Positions 38,782-51,559 of a stretch of DNA of 64,000 nucleotides are shown piece after piece (position 1 is the first letter of the stretch; each line of letters begins with the position of its first letter). Location of the stretch: assembly GCA_037903475.1 (NCBI GenBank), contig JBAJFG010000174.1, positions 372,001 to 436,000 on the forward strand, in the 5' to 3' direction. The stretch comes from Ancylostoma caninum. Its lineage: Eukaryota; Nematoda; Chromadorea; Rhabditida; Ancylostomatidae. The position numbers and the translations under genes are program-made. The notes under the pieces are model-generated. The model saw only the letters and a list, made by a program, of their open reading frames with translations, searched no databases and was not told the DNA's origin.

Positions 38782-41700
38782 TCATGGTTCTTCTGACAAA
38801 CGTCGATGTTCATCGATTTGATCCCGGAAGTACTCAATAGTTTTCTTTAACCCGTCTCGCATCGACACCTGAACAAACCTACGTTTTTTCAGACCGAACG
38901 GTGTTTGCAAAGCTCCATCAGTGCATAAACCAAAGCCACCACAGACATTATTCCAGGCTCTAAAGAGTGTATTTCCAAAACCTATCTAGTTTCGTGGAGC
39001 AAAATTCCTTCTTTACAGTCTACATACAAGAAGGACCTCCACCACGTACAACTTACAATGGAAGAATTGTCAGTGTGGTCATTCATGGCGCGGTGTACTC
39101 TGTCTTATGCAGCTTGTGACGCTGATTCCGAATCCGCTTTCAAAATCGGACCAAACTGCCATCTGTGATGAGCTATGCCCATTTTTACTGCTCATGTGCA
39201 AGCCCTGAGACTAGTGTACAAAGAAGCTTCTTTGCCCAGAAATGAGTCTCTCTTTCATGATACAAGCACTCGCAGGTTTAAAATTTGTTGAAGAATATGT
39301 ACATTGGTCAAAGCACCAAAGTTTATCAAAACGGGATCAAGAAATGCGGGAAATCTTTTTACAACTGCTATGTTCACAGTACCAAAAATGGGTAAAATGG
39401 GTATAACTCACATCACAAGGGGCAGGTGGTCGATTCTGAAAACCGATTCGAAATCAGCGTCGCAAGCTGCATAAGCCAATATACATCTATCTTTGAACTT
39501 TAAATGACTTGTGTGGGGGAAAAAATCCATGTTGTAGGACCTACACCTCTTCTTTGCTCTACATACATAGAAAAAACACATCGATAAAAGATAACAAAAG
39601 AAAAAAAAAACGCATCAGGAAAAACAGTTACCTTAGGCCTCCAGTTCAATTCTTTAGCCGCTCTAGATATGTCTGGCTTTCTTTGTTGTGGGTCGTCTTC
39701 TTGCGATGGCTGGTTGACGATTTCACTTGAGCTACCTGCACGATCAAAACAATAAATATTAGACAATAGTAGCACAAAAAAAAACAACATACCAACAAGG
39801 TCCCGTATTATTTGCGCGAAATTTGCGATTGAGTGTTCTTCAGGATTCCCAAGATTAACAGGTGATGAACAATTGCTATTCATGAGAGATATTAATCCCT
39901 CAACCAGATCATCAACATATTGGAAAGACCGCGTCTGTGAACCATTCCCGTATATCTGAAAGAACGACCAGGTAAGACAGAAGTAAAAGTCAGGTAGAAC
40001 CCCTAATCCACGATCCACCAATATCCTGCATCAAAACAGCAGCATCACACGACTATCTGGTCATAAAAAACAACTACAAATGAATAGCATGATCATTCTT
40101 ATAAGGCACATGATATAAACTTCATAAAATACACGACATAAAATGAAAAAAAAGTGACGAACAGGGCTATGTGCAAAGCATTTGTTCCACTGACCGTAAT
40201 AGGATTTCCCTGCAACGCTTGGATAATGAAGTTAGAAACAACTCGACCATCATTCATATGCATTCTTGGGCCAAACGTGTTGAATATGCGTGCGATTCTA
40301 ATTGAAACGCGCTCCTGTAAAATCCTCGAGTCAAAAAGGTACTTAAGAAACAGAACAAAGCTACCTCCGTCGTACCTGCTTATTGTAAGCAACCATTAAA
40401 GACTCTGCAACTCGTTTCCCTTCATCGTAGCAGCTACGCGGGCCCACAGTGTTCACATGTCCCCAGTAAGTTTCCGGTTGAGGATGAACTTCAGGGTCTC
40501 CATAGACCTCCGAAGTCGATGCCAGTAGTACGGTGGCTTTCACTCGTCTGAAACAGTATTATCTACGTGAAATGAGAGATGTCAATGACACGTGCACAAG
40601 AAAGCAGATGATCTACCAACTTGGCTAGTCCGAGCATGTTGATAGTGCCTAATGTATTCGTCTTTATGGTCTTCACTGGATTGTACATGTAGTGAGGCGG
40701 TGAGGCTGGCGAGGCCAAGTGATAGATTTGGTCCACTGCAACAAGAATAACTGAATTGAGACCAGATTTTACAGCCTACCACAAAGCGCAACCTTCGATG
40801 AAATAAGGGTTGACAACGTCATGATGGACAAGCTCGAAATTGGGGTGACCAATCCACTGTTCAACATTCCTTTTTCGCCCAGTAAAGTAGTTATCCAGAG
40901 CGATGACATAAAATATGTAGTTAAGATATATGATAACAATAATTTGAATCCGAAAAAAAAACTAGCTGAGTTACAATCACGATGCACAAACCTCATGGCC
41001 ATCCATCATGAGTTTATCCACCAGATGTGACCCAACAAATCCCGCCCCTCCAGTGACCAGGATTCTCTTCCGAGTTTCCTCATTACGGAACCGTACATCT
41101 GGAAACGTTTTGCTGAAATAAATTTATAGAGAACAGAGAAGGAGGAAACCGAGGTCAGTTTTACCTCGGGCCAGCAGATGTCTGCCTTGACAGCATCGAC
41201 CGCAGAGATGACAGCTCCTTTTCTAAAGCTTCCACTCTCGCCATGAGTGCTCCGCTGAAATCCAACTATGATAATATTAGAGGCAATTAGTGCAAACCAA
41301 AAGTGAATAATAAGTAGTAAGAATAATAAGTAGCTTCACAGAGATTGTGACCGGTCAGTCTAAACGTAAGGAATAAGGCACTGGAGTGTCAACACAATAC
41401 CAATGCCGACATTTACTTCCCCTTTGCAATGAACTGATTATGAGGGACTGTGTATTCTAAGACGAAGTGTGGACTATTGAAAAGAATTGGTTATTATTGG
41501 ACCGGAAGAACATGTGGTGTAAAGAGCCACAGACATAGGCATTGTCTTCTTACAATAGCTTTAATGGATCCAGCTCAGAACTTCTGCAGAGCTTCCGGCT
41601 ACCACCGCAATGGATGCACATGAAAACGACTTCAAAAGGATTTGGCTGAAGAAATTCGGAATTCTCTTCTTCGTAAAAGAAAAATATCAAGGACCCAGTT

Positions 41701-44486
41701 TCAACCGCCTGAGTATTAAGTTTCACAAAACCCATTTATTATTAATGCTGTCATCAAGACAAGCTGGCAAGAGGCGTAATGACTGTATCAAGGTAGGTTT
41801 CACCCATGAAGACAGCTAGGAAGAAATGAAAGAGCGCGGGAAAATGGGTGGCACTTCCAAGTAAAAGCACAGTCAACGGGAGAAATTTTTTTACTATAAA
41901 TTCTGCACGTAAAGTGAAATGTGTAATGCGCCCATCGTGTTCTCGCAGAGAGTACGGAGAACTTGAAGGAGGGGGAGAAAATGAGACCTGAGAAAGAGTG
42001 TGCAGTATGCACCTACTGTTGTTTTAGAAATAAACAAAATTTCCAGCGTTTTCAACTATCTTCACACCCACCGCAACAGCCATGGCTCCCGAAATACCAT
42101 GTAGAACAACAAAAAATATGGCAAATACAAAAGAAAAAAGGAATGCCTCTTCATGGTACAGATCACATTGTCAGCACAAAGTAGTGGAAAAAAAGTGTTG
42201 TAATTCTAAGATAGCAACTACAACAGTGCCCGATGAAGGCAGCACGGCGAGAGGAAGCCAACCAATATTCACAGGCAGGCTAGGCGCACAGCAGGGGTAA
42301 ATGGTGTCAAAGTATCAATAAAGTGGCTCTGATTCAGATTTAAAAAAAACGCTCGAGAGGCAGAATCAAAAACACTGTTCAATCGTGGAACCCGCAGGAA
42401 GAGATCTGATGTGCTTCTCCAGGAAACACATTACTTTAAATGATGTCACACTCTATCCAAACAAAGAACATTAAACTAGCGAAAGTATAAAGAAACAGTA
42501 AGACAAAGTCAGAGGCTACTTCCAACGATGAAACTTCGACATGCTGCGAACTGTTTAAGAAATCTTCACGCTGCTACGAAACCTTCACGATTAATAGCAG
42601 GGATGGGGAAGGACAATAGGGAAGGACGGGATTATGCATACTTTGGCACTGTTCCACCTCAGTGTGACCAAAAAGTTTGATTTTTTTCTGAAACTTTTGC
42701 CAAGGAGAGTTGTCTGAGCCACTGAATACGAGCATGGTAACTCTGTTTCTATAAGTTGTGACAGATATCCAGTAGACACCGTATCTCACATAATCCTTTG
42801 CAACTGAAAATTAAACAAAGCAGGGAAGGGAGTTGGAAGGGGACTCATGATGATTTTGCTAAGGCTTCCAAAGTGAAGCATACAACCACGTACAGGGGCT
42901 CCAACTCCCTTCTTGCTCAGAGGTGTCAGTTCATATGCTGATCACGATTACCACTTAAAATTTATATGGCACTATTCCACATTTGGGGCCCCAGAACTTT
43001 CAAATAAATTTTTCGCCGAAACTTTGTGTGTGGGGATTATTTGAGGTGCTGAGCACGAATATCGTATCCATTCTGTATCGTAACTCCATTTTTGTGTGGT
43101 TACGATAGGTATGCTGTAGGTACGGTATCTCACAGAATCCTTTCGAATTTTGCGCAGAGCGGTTGTTCTAGACGCTGATCACGATAGCCCACATTATTCT
43201 GCGTGACACGTTCCTTTTCTACCCAAAATCTGCATTTTCTCTGAACTTCCAGCCTTATGCCTACCGTATTCCTACGAAAATGGTGTAGAGTACAAAATGA
43301 ATATGATATTCGTGTTCAGCACCTCAAATAACCCCCCCCCTCTACGAAGTTTCGGCAAGAAATTTTTTTTTGAAAATTTTGGGGCCCCTAGTGTGGAATC
43401 GTGCCATTTATACTGTATCCATGGTTTTGCTGGCTTACGCTGGGACTACAGCAGAAAATAAGAAAAAAGTGTCAATTTCGATTAGAAAAAGGCGTGCTAA
43501 ACCACGTTGGTAGTCGTGATCGGTGTCTGACATCCCCCCTCCCTCCACTTTTCCACGCCGTCTTCCTCCTCCCCCATTTGACTAGCCATTCCTGCGTCAG
43601 ACGCTGCAGCATAATATGACGCTGCCAACTAATTTGTCCTAGTAAACATGCAAAGTAGAGAAGAATGGCCAGAATCCGGATCGTTCGGGGTAGAGAATAG
43701 TGAAAATGAAATAATGGCACAACTCGAACGGTTCGGATTGTGCCACTCATTCACTACTTCGCTTTTTTTTACTGAGACAAGTTAGTTAGCAGAGTCATAT
43801 ATATGCGAGTCGTTTTGACAGTGCACTATCCGCGGCAGCGGCCCTGCTGGCATTGGAGTACGCAGTGCGGTCGCCGCTGTCGCGGAAAATGCACTGGCAA
43901 AACGACTCCACTATACCTATTGTAACTCCACAAAAAAAAAACGGGGTCGCGATGCACAAAGAAAGGATATCCCCGTTCCGATCTAGGCAAGTTATCAAAG
44001 TTTCAGGGAAAACTTTTTGAAGTAATTAGAGCCTTCGAAATGAGGTGGCTCCCATTCTTTTATGACGAATTCAAGCAGTAGAAAAAGAAAAATTAACGGA
44101 TGAAGTCGGTAGGATCACCTCGTATGTTCCTCATCTAGATGCATAATTGTGGCCGTTTCCCTCGTATAACCAGTCTCAGGATCTTGAGAGGTGGGAGCTG
44201 GAACTGCTGCGATGTTGTACACAGAAGTTACTACGACTGCAAAAATCAAGCTAACCACGACGATAAGCGAGAACACAATGAAACAGAGCACTCTCACATA
44301 AGAAAAAGAAGGCGACGACCATTATCATTATCACAACCCGCGTTGGATGGAGGCGAGTGGCCCTAGTGACTTGTGCCATTCATAGAAAAGACACGAATCG
44401 ACAGCCTCGCCTGAAACTAATGCCGACAGCCTCTTGCAAACGAGGTGGTCTCACAAATTCCGCGGCGCCATAGAAACCGGGCCCAT
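38782..44486 (-). CDS. sqv-1: UDP-glucuronic acid decarboxylase (UDP-xylose synthase), about 430 aa
   Basis: This enzyme converts UDP-glucuronate to UDP-xylose in the Golgi/ER lumen, the donor for the xylose linker of chondroitin and heparan sulfate. Exons: 44486-44455, 44292-44119, 41254-41165, 41112-40992, 40907-40793, 40735-40621, 40547-40376, 40314-40195, 39955-39793, 39735-39632 and 38868-38782. The sequence has an N-terminal signal anchor ([20 protein letters not shown]) and a stem coiled coil ([16 protein letters not shown]). The NAD-binding [12 protein letters not shown] follows, then [14 protein letters not shown], the hallmark [17 protein letters not shown] and [14 protein letters not shown]. 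The catalytic YxxxK is in SCYDEGKR, followed by [32 protein letters not shown] and [11 protein letters not shown]. Length is close to the family norm. A second in-frame ATG is at 44471. The splice into exon 5 lacks AG (TTTTAT before GTC). Everything else is canonical. Confidence 0.96.
42966..43407. repeat. Inverted-repeat element, about 440 bp, in sqv-1 intron 2
   Basis: ATGGCACTATTCCACATTTG and GGGGCCCCAGAACTTT at the left reappear inverted at the right (AAAATTTTGGGGCCCC, then TGTGGAATCGTGCCAT). The arms continue through GAGGTGCTGAGCACGAATAT to its mirror. They are diverged in places, with a C-run expanded in the right arm. It lies in the 2.86-kb intron of sqv-1. Confidence 0.8.
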
Positions 44487-44817
44487 AAGCGCATTAGTAC
44501 ATGAGGGAAAGGGCTAAAACGACCAATTTGCGACAAATGGACCGGTTTGAAACAGTTCACATGAGTTGTTCATTAGTAAGTCACGGGAATCCAAACAGGG
44601 TTTGGTGAACGAAAACAAACAATTCGGCGATGGAACCCCAGACAGAAGAAGTCGTAAACTATTGACGAATCGCGGCGCATCGGAATCGGGGTCTGCTCGA
44701 CATGTGGACAGATTCTGGCACCACCACACACTATACACAATCGCGAGGACCGTTGCAAAGCCAGGCCAGAGAGCAAAGGAATGCTGCACCTGTGCAAACT
44801 ACGACTTGCGAGAGTAC
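44487..44817. promoter_or_regulatory. Upstream region of sqv-1, no motif identified
   Basis: About 330 bp lie between the sqv-1 start and the first inverted repeat. No TATA-like or clear trans-splice acceptor could be assigned. Overlapping short frames occur on both strands and are not convincing. Confidence 0.3.
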
Positions 44818-45360
44818 AGACTATTTCCACATGTTTAATTCGGCTCCTTGGCAAATGCTAAGGCTGGCAGCGTTCATCGCTGGACCCATGTGCTCACGAA
44901 CGCTGTGGTCTTTCGAGCACTGTGTTGGGGAAGAGTTTTGAATAGGTTGTTGGTCTAGTTGAACAACCTTCCGTCCTCTATCAGTGCTCTATTATTCTGT
45001 CAGTGTTCTGCTCTTGTTTCTATCGCATTGTGAGCACTCCGACTTGGTGACATCCGTTTACATTAGCTAATCTGTTCGAGGGTTTTCAGCACATATTTTA
45101 GATCTTAGCAAGCTCAAGTTCAGTCTGATACTTAATCGGAGTGCCTACAATGCGATAAAAACTAAAGCAGAACACCGACAGAATGATAGAGCACTGATAG
45201 AGGACGGAAAGTTGTTCAACTGGACCAACAACTTGTTCCAAACTCTTCCCTAACACAGTGTTCGAAAGACCGCAGCGTTCGTGAGTAGAGGGGTCCAGCA
45301 ATGAACGCTGCTAGCCTTGGCATTTGCCAAGGAGCCGAATTAAATATTTAGAAATAGTCT
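44818..45360. repeat. Inverted-repeat element, about 540 bp
   Basis: The left arm, 44818 to about 45050, runs from AGACTATTTCCACATG through TTCGGCTCCTTGGCAAATGC, CGAACGCTGTGGTCTTTCGA and TAGTTGAACAACCTTCCGTC. It is mirrored at about 45125-45360. The arms are roughly 225 bp with scattered mismatches around a 90-bp centre. No ORF looks real. Confidence 0.85.
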
Positions 45361-45876
45361 CTTCTACTAGCGAGCGCCCAGAAACTACATTCTGTTCACC
45401 GCAACTCCACCCAAGGGTTGTTGTTGTGGTTTAGTTATGAACTGTCCATACATAGAAACAACACGACAATGGGGAACGAGCAATAAATTCAGCAGAAGCA
45501 CCTTTCCAGACGGAAGCGGCGGACCTGCCGTCCACGTGCGGCATCCGACGTAGATACACTAAAGGTCACACAAATGTCGCGCATACCGCGTCCCGCATTG
45601 GCATTATGCATGGATGTGAATTGTTGCTGCGCTGCTGTCAGCGGGAGCAGCACTGCTCCGCTCTAACTCAAGCTGATAAAAGGCAGTGTCTCATACGTTT
45701 AACACAGTACATCTACAAGGCCCGGGTAGTCCTTCTTGCCATCGCCTCAAGAGTCACCCACGAAAAAACTAGTTCCGACGACCGAATCTAACCTGGAAGT
45801 GAAAGATTCTGCTTCTTCAATGTGCAGCCATCATCAGGGTCAGGCATGACGATAGGAAAAACCAACCCTCAACACG

Positions 45877-46014
45877 CCCCCCCCCCCCTATTCCCTCGTC
45901 CAATCCCACCTTTTCATGACCCCTCCCCCCCTATTCCCTCGTCCAATCCCACCTTTTCATGACCCCTCCCCCCTATTCCCTCGTCCAATCCCACCTTTTC
46001 ATGACCCCTCCCCC
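45877..46014. repeat. Three tandem copies of a 42-43-bp C-rich unit
   Basis: The unit CTATTCCCTCGTCCAATCCC, then ACCTTTTCATGACCCCTCCC, repeats three times with starts near 45888, 45931 and 45973. The C-run length varies between units. Open frames across it are by-products of the missing stops. Confidence 0.9.
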
Positions 46015-46205
46015 TCCTGCTCCCGCATGTTTTCTCTGTACAGTGAGCAGTTTCAAGGAAGAAGACACAAACGAAGCACATCAAAAGCCCAAAATTGAAA
46101 CTAAAACTATTTTGAAGTTGATATTCATCCTTTCTAATCCGATCGGACGAGACAGCGAGCAAGGACGACCACTTCATGACTTGTCAAAGCAGGATTGATT
46201 GGCAG

Positions 46206-47311
46206 CACATGCGAGAAGTCGGTCATTCATGTCAGTCTGGCATTTGAGCGCTCACGGGTTCGATCCCCGGCGCCTCCAAGAAATTTTTGCACAGGTCGAA
46301 ACCGCTTCAGAATTTAGTGTGGAGCAGAGAGGATCGAATAAATTGAAAATGAAGTGAGGGAAGCGAAATCGATCGATTACACATGCGAGAATTCGCCTGC
46401 ATGGCCCTCCAGTTTGTGGAAAACTAGGACGAATTAGACCTCGTACTGAAGTTCTCTGACTCGAAATCAACAGATGCTTTTCAACATGTCCATAGAGGAC
46501 GATCAGCTCTTTCCTTTCTCAGAGTTCCAGTTTTCTAGTCTTCATATTTTCTTGGGAGCTCGATGGGAAGTGGATGGGAAATTTGGCGAATTTCCCATCG
46601 ATTTCCCATCTAAATTGCAGGAAAACGAGCGAACTCCGTGGAGCCAGACTCCATACTCAGATGGGAAATTTCACAACCTAAAACTCTTAGAAGAAAAGTG
46701 TCCGTGATATCTGCAAACTTCTTCTCAGTGATTTCCCAAACAGATTTACTCCATTTTCACCATCTCTTCAAATTGCGAGGTTTTCACTTCTTCAACTCAC
46801 ATGAAGAGAGTTTGCCTTTTAGCGGAATTTCACTACCTTCACGTAACAGAGCTCTAAGAATTCATTCTCCATCCCCATTATCGCGCTCCAATGTTTGCTC
46901 CTGGTTGAGTGATTTAGATGGGAAATTGCGCCTCGGAGACCCGAAAATTTGAAAAATTTCCCATCGAGCTCCCAAAAAAATGTGAAGCTCTGGAAAATTG
47001 AAACTCTGGCAAAAGATAGAGCTGATTGTCCTCTATAGAAAAGTTTGATAGACTATGCTGATTTCGGATCAGGGAACTTCAGCACGAGGTCCAAGTCTAA
47101 CTACTTTTCCACGTTCTGACGGGCCCTGCAGGCGAATTCTCGCATGTGCAATCGATGGATCACGCTACCCACACTTCTTTTTTTAACGTTTCCACCCTCC
47201 TTACTCCATACTTGATTCTGAAGTAATTTCGACCCGTGCAAAAATCTATTGAAGACGCCGGGATTTGAACCTGTGGGTGCGCTGAAGTCGATTCCTCTCA
47301 TACGCTGCCAA
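46206..47311. mobile_element. Inverted pair of tRNA-like (SINE-type) arms with a MITE between them
   Basis: The left arm (about 46200-46470) and right arm (about 47043-47311) are diverged inverted copies. Near its outer end each contains a Pol III B-box-like sequence: GGTTCGATCCCC at 46258 on the plus strand, and GGTTCAAATCCCGG on the minus strand near 47265. Upstream of each is an A-box-like TTGGCAGCGTATGAG (right) or TTGGCAGCACATGCGAG (left). No full cloverleaf with a closing acceptor stem can be drawn, so these are tRNA-derived remnants and not tRNA genes. Confidence 0.6.
46491..47037. mobile_element. MITE with about 80-bp TIRs nested between the tRNA-like arms
   Basis: The left terminus TATAGAGGACGATCAGCTCT is mirrored by AGAGCTGATTGTCCTCTATA at the right. 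Both arms include CTTGGGAGCTCGATGGGAA or its complement. The interior has repeated TTTCCCATC motifs and no transposase. Confidence 0.8.
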
Positions 47312-50300
47312 CCTGTCCTGTTTTGACACGTAATGACATGGTGGTTTATGCTGGCAAGTGCGCACCGTCATGTGATCTCATAAAACAAAAATGAATTTAC
47401 TTTCAATGGCCAATCCGCCCCTCTACTTACCCCATCCCCACCTCACCAATACGACCCCCCCCCCTCCCCAGTTCTCTCCCTTATGACGCCTCATGGGAAA
47501 TTCCCATCGGACGCTTGACCCTGACCACTATACAGGCCAGCTCACTAGTAGAGGAATCAGCAAGCCGCCTCTTGAGCACGCGTAAGTTGTGGATAGCAAC
47601 GATGAACACATTTCCCACTGGCATTCGAATCCAACAAAGAAACCTTCTTTCTTCTGATAGATATATATCGTAGAACATTCTAACAGCGCCTCTGCATTTT
47701 CTCAAATATGTAATCTTTTTTAAGTGATGTGATTGCCTGAGGATTCATTGGGAGGTGTTCTCTGTGTCCAACGTCTCGTAATTTGTCATCACGAGCCGTA
47801 CGACCCACCAAACTGGTCGTCTGCATGTTCTTAGATTGTTTAACCATGATTTAGGAGAAGCTCCTCGAGTTGCGCCCGGTTCACGACCAAAGGCAAGAGA
47901 AGCGCTTTATCTCATGGTTCGATCCAGCTCCTTGATCTTTTTCTTGATCCCCCTATGAAAAGAACCCGGAAAGGAAACTTTCGGCAAGGAGGGGAGGGGC
48001 TACGAAACTTTTAAAGGATGGCAGACGCCCTCAACAATACCAAAACCGAGAAGCTGAAAATCGCCCTGATCATTGGAAATAAACTTTGAACGGCACATGC
48101 ATTGAATGGACCCTTTTCCGAATTTTATTGAACATCAAACCTTGTCCACGATTTGATCTGTAGGGTTCAGTACCGGCTATTCTCGATTCTACCGGTATAA
48201 TGTTTTAGCAGCCTTCAATTTTTACTCGTCTGTAGAGTGCGGAATTAGAGGTTGAGCGTTACTGTACCCAGGTTACCCCGCTTTTTTGTCATGTTTAGCA
48301 ACTGTCGTGATCGACAACGAACAATCTTATATAATCCCGTTTTGTTTACAATACTGTGCTGCAGCTATTTTGCAGGTTGCCATGGTAAAATGTGCAATGT
48401 ACATATTTATCACGCTGCCGATCTTGGACGATCAGCTGATGAAAATATAAAATCCGTATTTCAGGCTTGGAGTGAGCTATCAGGACAGTACTGGAGAATG
48501 TAATAAGGCATAACATTCCCTTTCTAGCCTCCACTCTACTCTCCAAGAAAATATTTCTGAAAAGATTTGCACACATTCTTTGCTTCTAGAGCAGAAAATG
48601 AAGTACTTTTTTAAATATTTTTGTCCCTCTCTTATTTGATTTCAGCAAATCAAGGGAGGATGTGGTTTTATTCCTGATATTAGTAAGCGTTTTGCTATAC
48701 TAATTTTGATGGGCAGTTTTTACCTCATGGAAGAACCTGAGCCGTCCTCATAGGTGAGAAATTGCGAAAAAAATAGTAGTGAACAGTGGATTCATAGTGA
48801 ATACAAAACATGCATTTTGGCTATGGATTTTTCTCTGATTTGCGCTACTAGCAGGCATTCAGGTGCTCACAGGAAAATCCCAAAGCTTGCTTTCTTCTTG
48901 AGATTCGATAAAACGAAATCTTCGGCAAATTTGGCGGTCCGTTTTTGTACCTTCCTTCAGCTGGTGGTATGGAGAGTGCGCTAATAGCGTTCACAGCAGA
49001 ATGTTAAGCAGAAAAGTGCCTAATTCAGATCACAACTTCACTTCTCTTTCTCTCCTTAAGTAGGTACAAAACTTTTATACCTAGTCTGAGAAAACTGACA
49101 AACGACGAAAACTGATTGAATTTTTTTATTCCAGTCCCAACTGATTCTGTGCTGTGATGAGCAAGAGGAAGGAAGCCTCCATAGAGACTCAACACATATC
49201 GAATTTGGTTTTGATTGCTCATCCTTGAGCTGAGATGTGCAAAAAATTCTGTGGTCCAAAATCGTGGGTGTGTCAAATATGTGGCCGCCACTGTACATAC
49301 ATACTCCTCGTACTATACGTTATACTTGACAAGACTGCTCGAGTCAGACTCAAGTCGCTATCAAACGACGCGAAAAAAAATCAGGGTTGGCGGAGCCAAG
49401 CCACAAGAGGCTCATCTCCAATGGACGAGTCACTACCGCCATTCGCTATGCTTCTCCACTATTCCATTCGTCCACCGACCCTTCGGTTCTCAGAAAAAAA
49501 ATCAAAAATATGAAAGAAAATGCAGGGACCAACTTCACAGCTCCATGGATATGTACGTAGATGAGTAAACAAGTAGGCATGTGAATAGCTAATTAAATAA
49601 AAATAGAAAATAATATGGATAGAAAACTTAATATTTCATAGTGAATAACAGAAATCACCGATCAATCTTTATGGAATTGTCGAGTTACATCGAAAGAACC
49701 GGTATCACGTCCAGATAAGCACTGCATTGTGAGTCAGTCCAACTAGTTCTTCCTGGTTTTTCTGAGACGATTCTGGAGGAGTGTTCCGTTATGACACAGA
49801 AAACTATCAAATATCACAGTTCCATTCTGTCACATTACGGTAAATTCTTGTAAATCACCTGATTCTGATAATTTGAACATTGTCCAAGAATCTAACTCTT
49901 GTCCAAGAATCTAACTCATGTGAATTTTTCTGGTTTCTTCCGCTGGTACCGAGCTTAATGGTTACCACAATATGGTGGCAGCCTCAGCCTCAGAGCCCTG
50001 TTACGTGCAGCGATCAGCTGTGATTCAGCGACGAAACACAAGTCTGCTACCAAAACAGTGAAATCTAATTCCGAAAGACTAATAAAGTGGAAGTTTAGTG
50101 GAATCAGTTGAGACCAGTCATCTCATCAAGCTTGGTTCAAAGATAGTTTCGAAAACGTTAATTATAAACCCGGGGGGGGGGGGAGAGGTTCAGAGAAATT
50201 GGTCGTGCAATAAAGTCATGAATAATAGTAGCTATCATTTTGACTGTCATTTCATCTTTCATTTGTTTATTTATCCATTCGGATTTCACGTCGCTCCCCT

Positions 50301-51234
50301 CTTACGGGAGGTGAAAAAAATTATCGACGGAAATCCGTGTCCCACATCCAGATCGCAAATTGTCAAGGTCAACTATCAAACAGCTAACCACCATCTATTT
50401 AGATCGCGATAAAACAACCATTCTTCTGATTATAGATGTTAAAGCTTTTTATTTTCTTTATGTGACTATCATCTGCTGAATTGATGTTACGCAATCATCT
50501 CCACTGCATAAATCGCAGCATCGTCGCGACCGTTTGCTAGATATGAGATAAGGAATGATCCTCCCAATCGTTGCATGAGTTCTACTTTTCTAAAACGAGA
50601 TTTTCGCCTGTTCTGTGAGTTTTGTTGCATTCTCTAGAAATCAGCACAACGAGAAAGTATAGAATTGGTTGATGTCTCAGACATTAAGACAAATTCGACA
50701 CTCTCTTCGAGCCTATGAAAGCCTCCCAAGGTGCTTTCTACCTCACTAATCTATCTGAACTCATCTCAAGTGAGCCCATCACCTGATGTGGATCAAATAC
50801 ATGCATATCATTCATTCACATGGAACTCCATACATCTTGCAGTTGGTTATTCACCTAATTTTTCAGGGCATCTGAAGCATTCGTGAAAACCCCAAATTCT
50901 GCGCTTTCCAGTCCTGGTTGATCGATTCTATTTTCTACTTTATTTCTCTCAAAATTATGTATTTCATTGAAGACGCAAAATTTTCCTCATTTTTCATTCG
51001 CCTTTTGGATGTCTTTTCCCATTACTCATCGGAATTGAGCCTCTTCTCTACAACCGCATACACAGTTTCCTAGGTAAGCAGGAATTGCGCCATACGCACT
51101 TTTTCAAAATAGCTGAGATATCTGGCGAAACTATTAATATCCTCCTTTTTTACCATCTGTGGACCCATTAGAAAGAAAAGAGAGGATGGGGAATGCTTGT
51201 ATATGTAGCTAGACTTCTTGAGGCACCTATGTAC
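47312..51234. other. About 3.9 kb with no recognised gene
   Basis: Short frames only. It holds a C-run near 47456, a G-run near 50170 and a direct repeat of GTCCAAGAATCTAACTC at 49882-49918. Nothing with splice-supported coding was found on either strand. Confidence 0.4.
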
Positions 51235-51559
51235 CAGTGGCGGAAGCAAAAAGTAGGTGGGAGGGGGGGGGGGGGGGGAAAAAAGTGGGGTCTCAGCGGT
51301 TTGGGGACCCAGACGGAAGATAAAATTGATAAAAATATTAATTATCATGACTTATAATAACGGGCTTAGTTTGTTTTCGTGTCTGTCTGTATGAATGTGT
51401 GTCAGACCGTTACGAAATTCTACAATTGGTCAGTGATCGTGATTGTGAGATCATATAAAAGCCTAGGAATGGGTGTGGTATGGTTGAGTGGGGTAGGGAT
51501 GAGATCGAGGAGAAGGTTGGACAATATGCAACGGGTCCGTGAATGGAGTCAAAACAGAA

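Noticed and set aside
40617..40740. Apparent non-canonical donor at the end of sqv-1 exon 6 (AAG/TTGGTA)
   Set aside because: Shifting the junction by one base gives GCCAA/GTTGGT with phase 2 and restores the conserved L-A-K-R-V, so the site is canonical.
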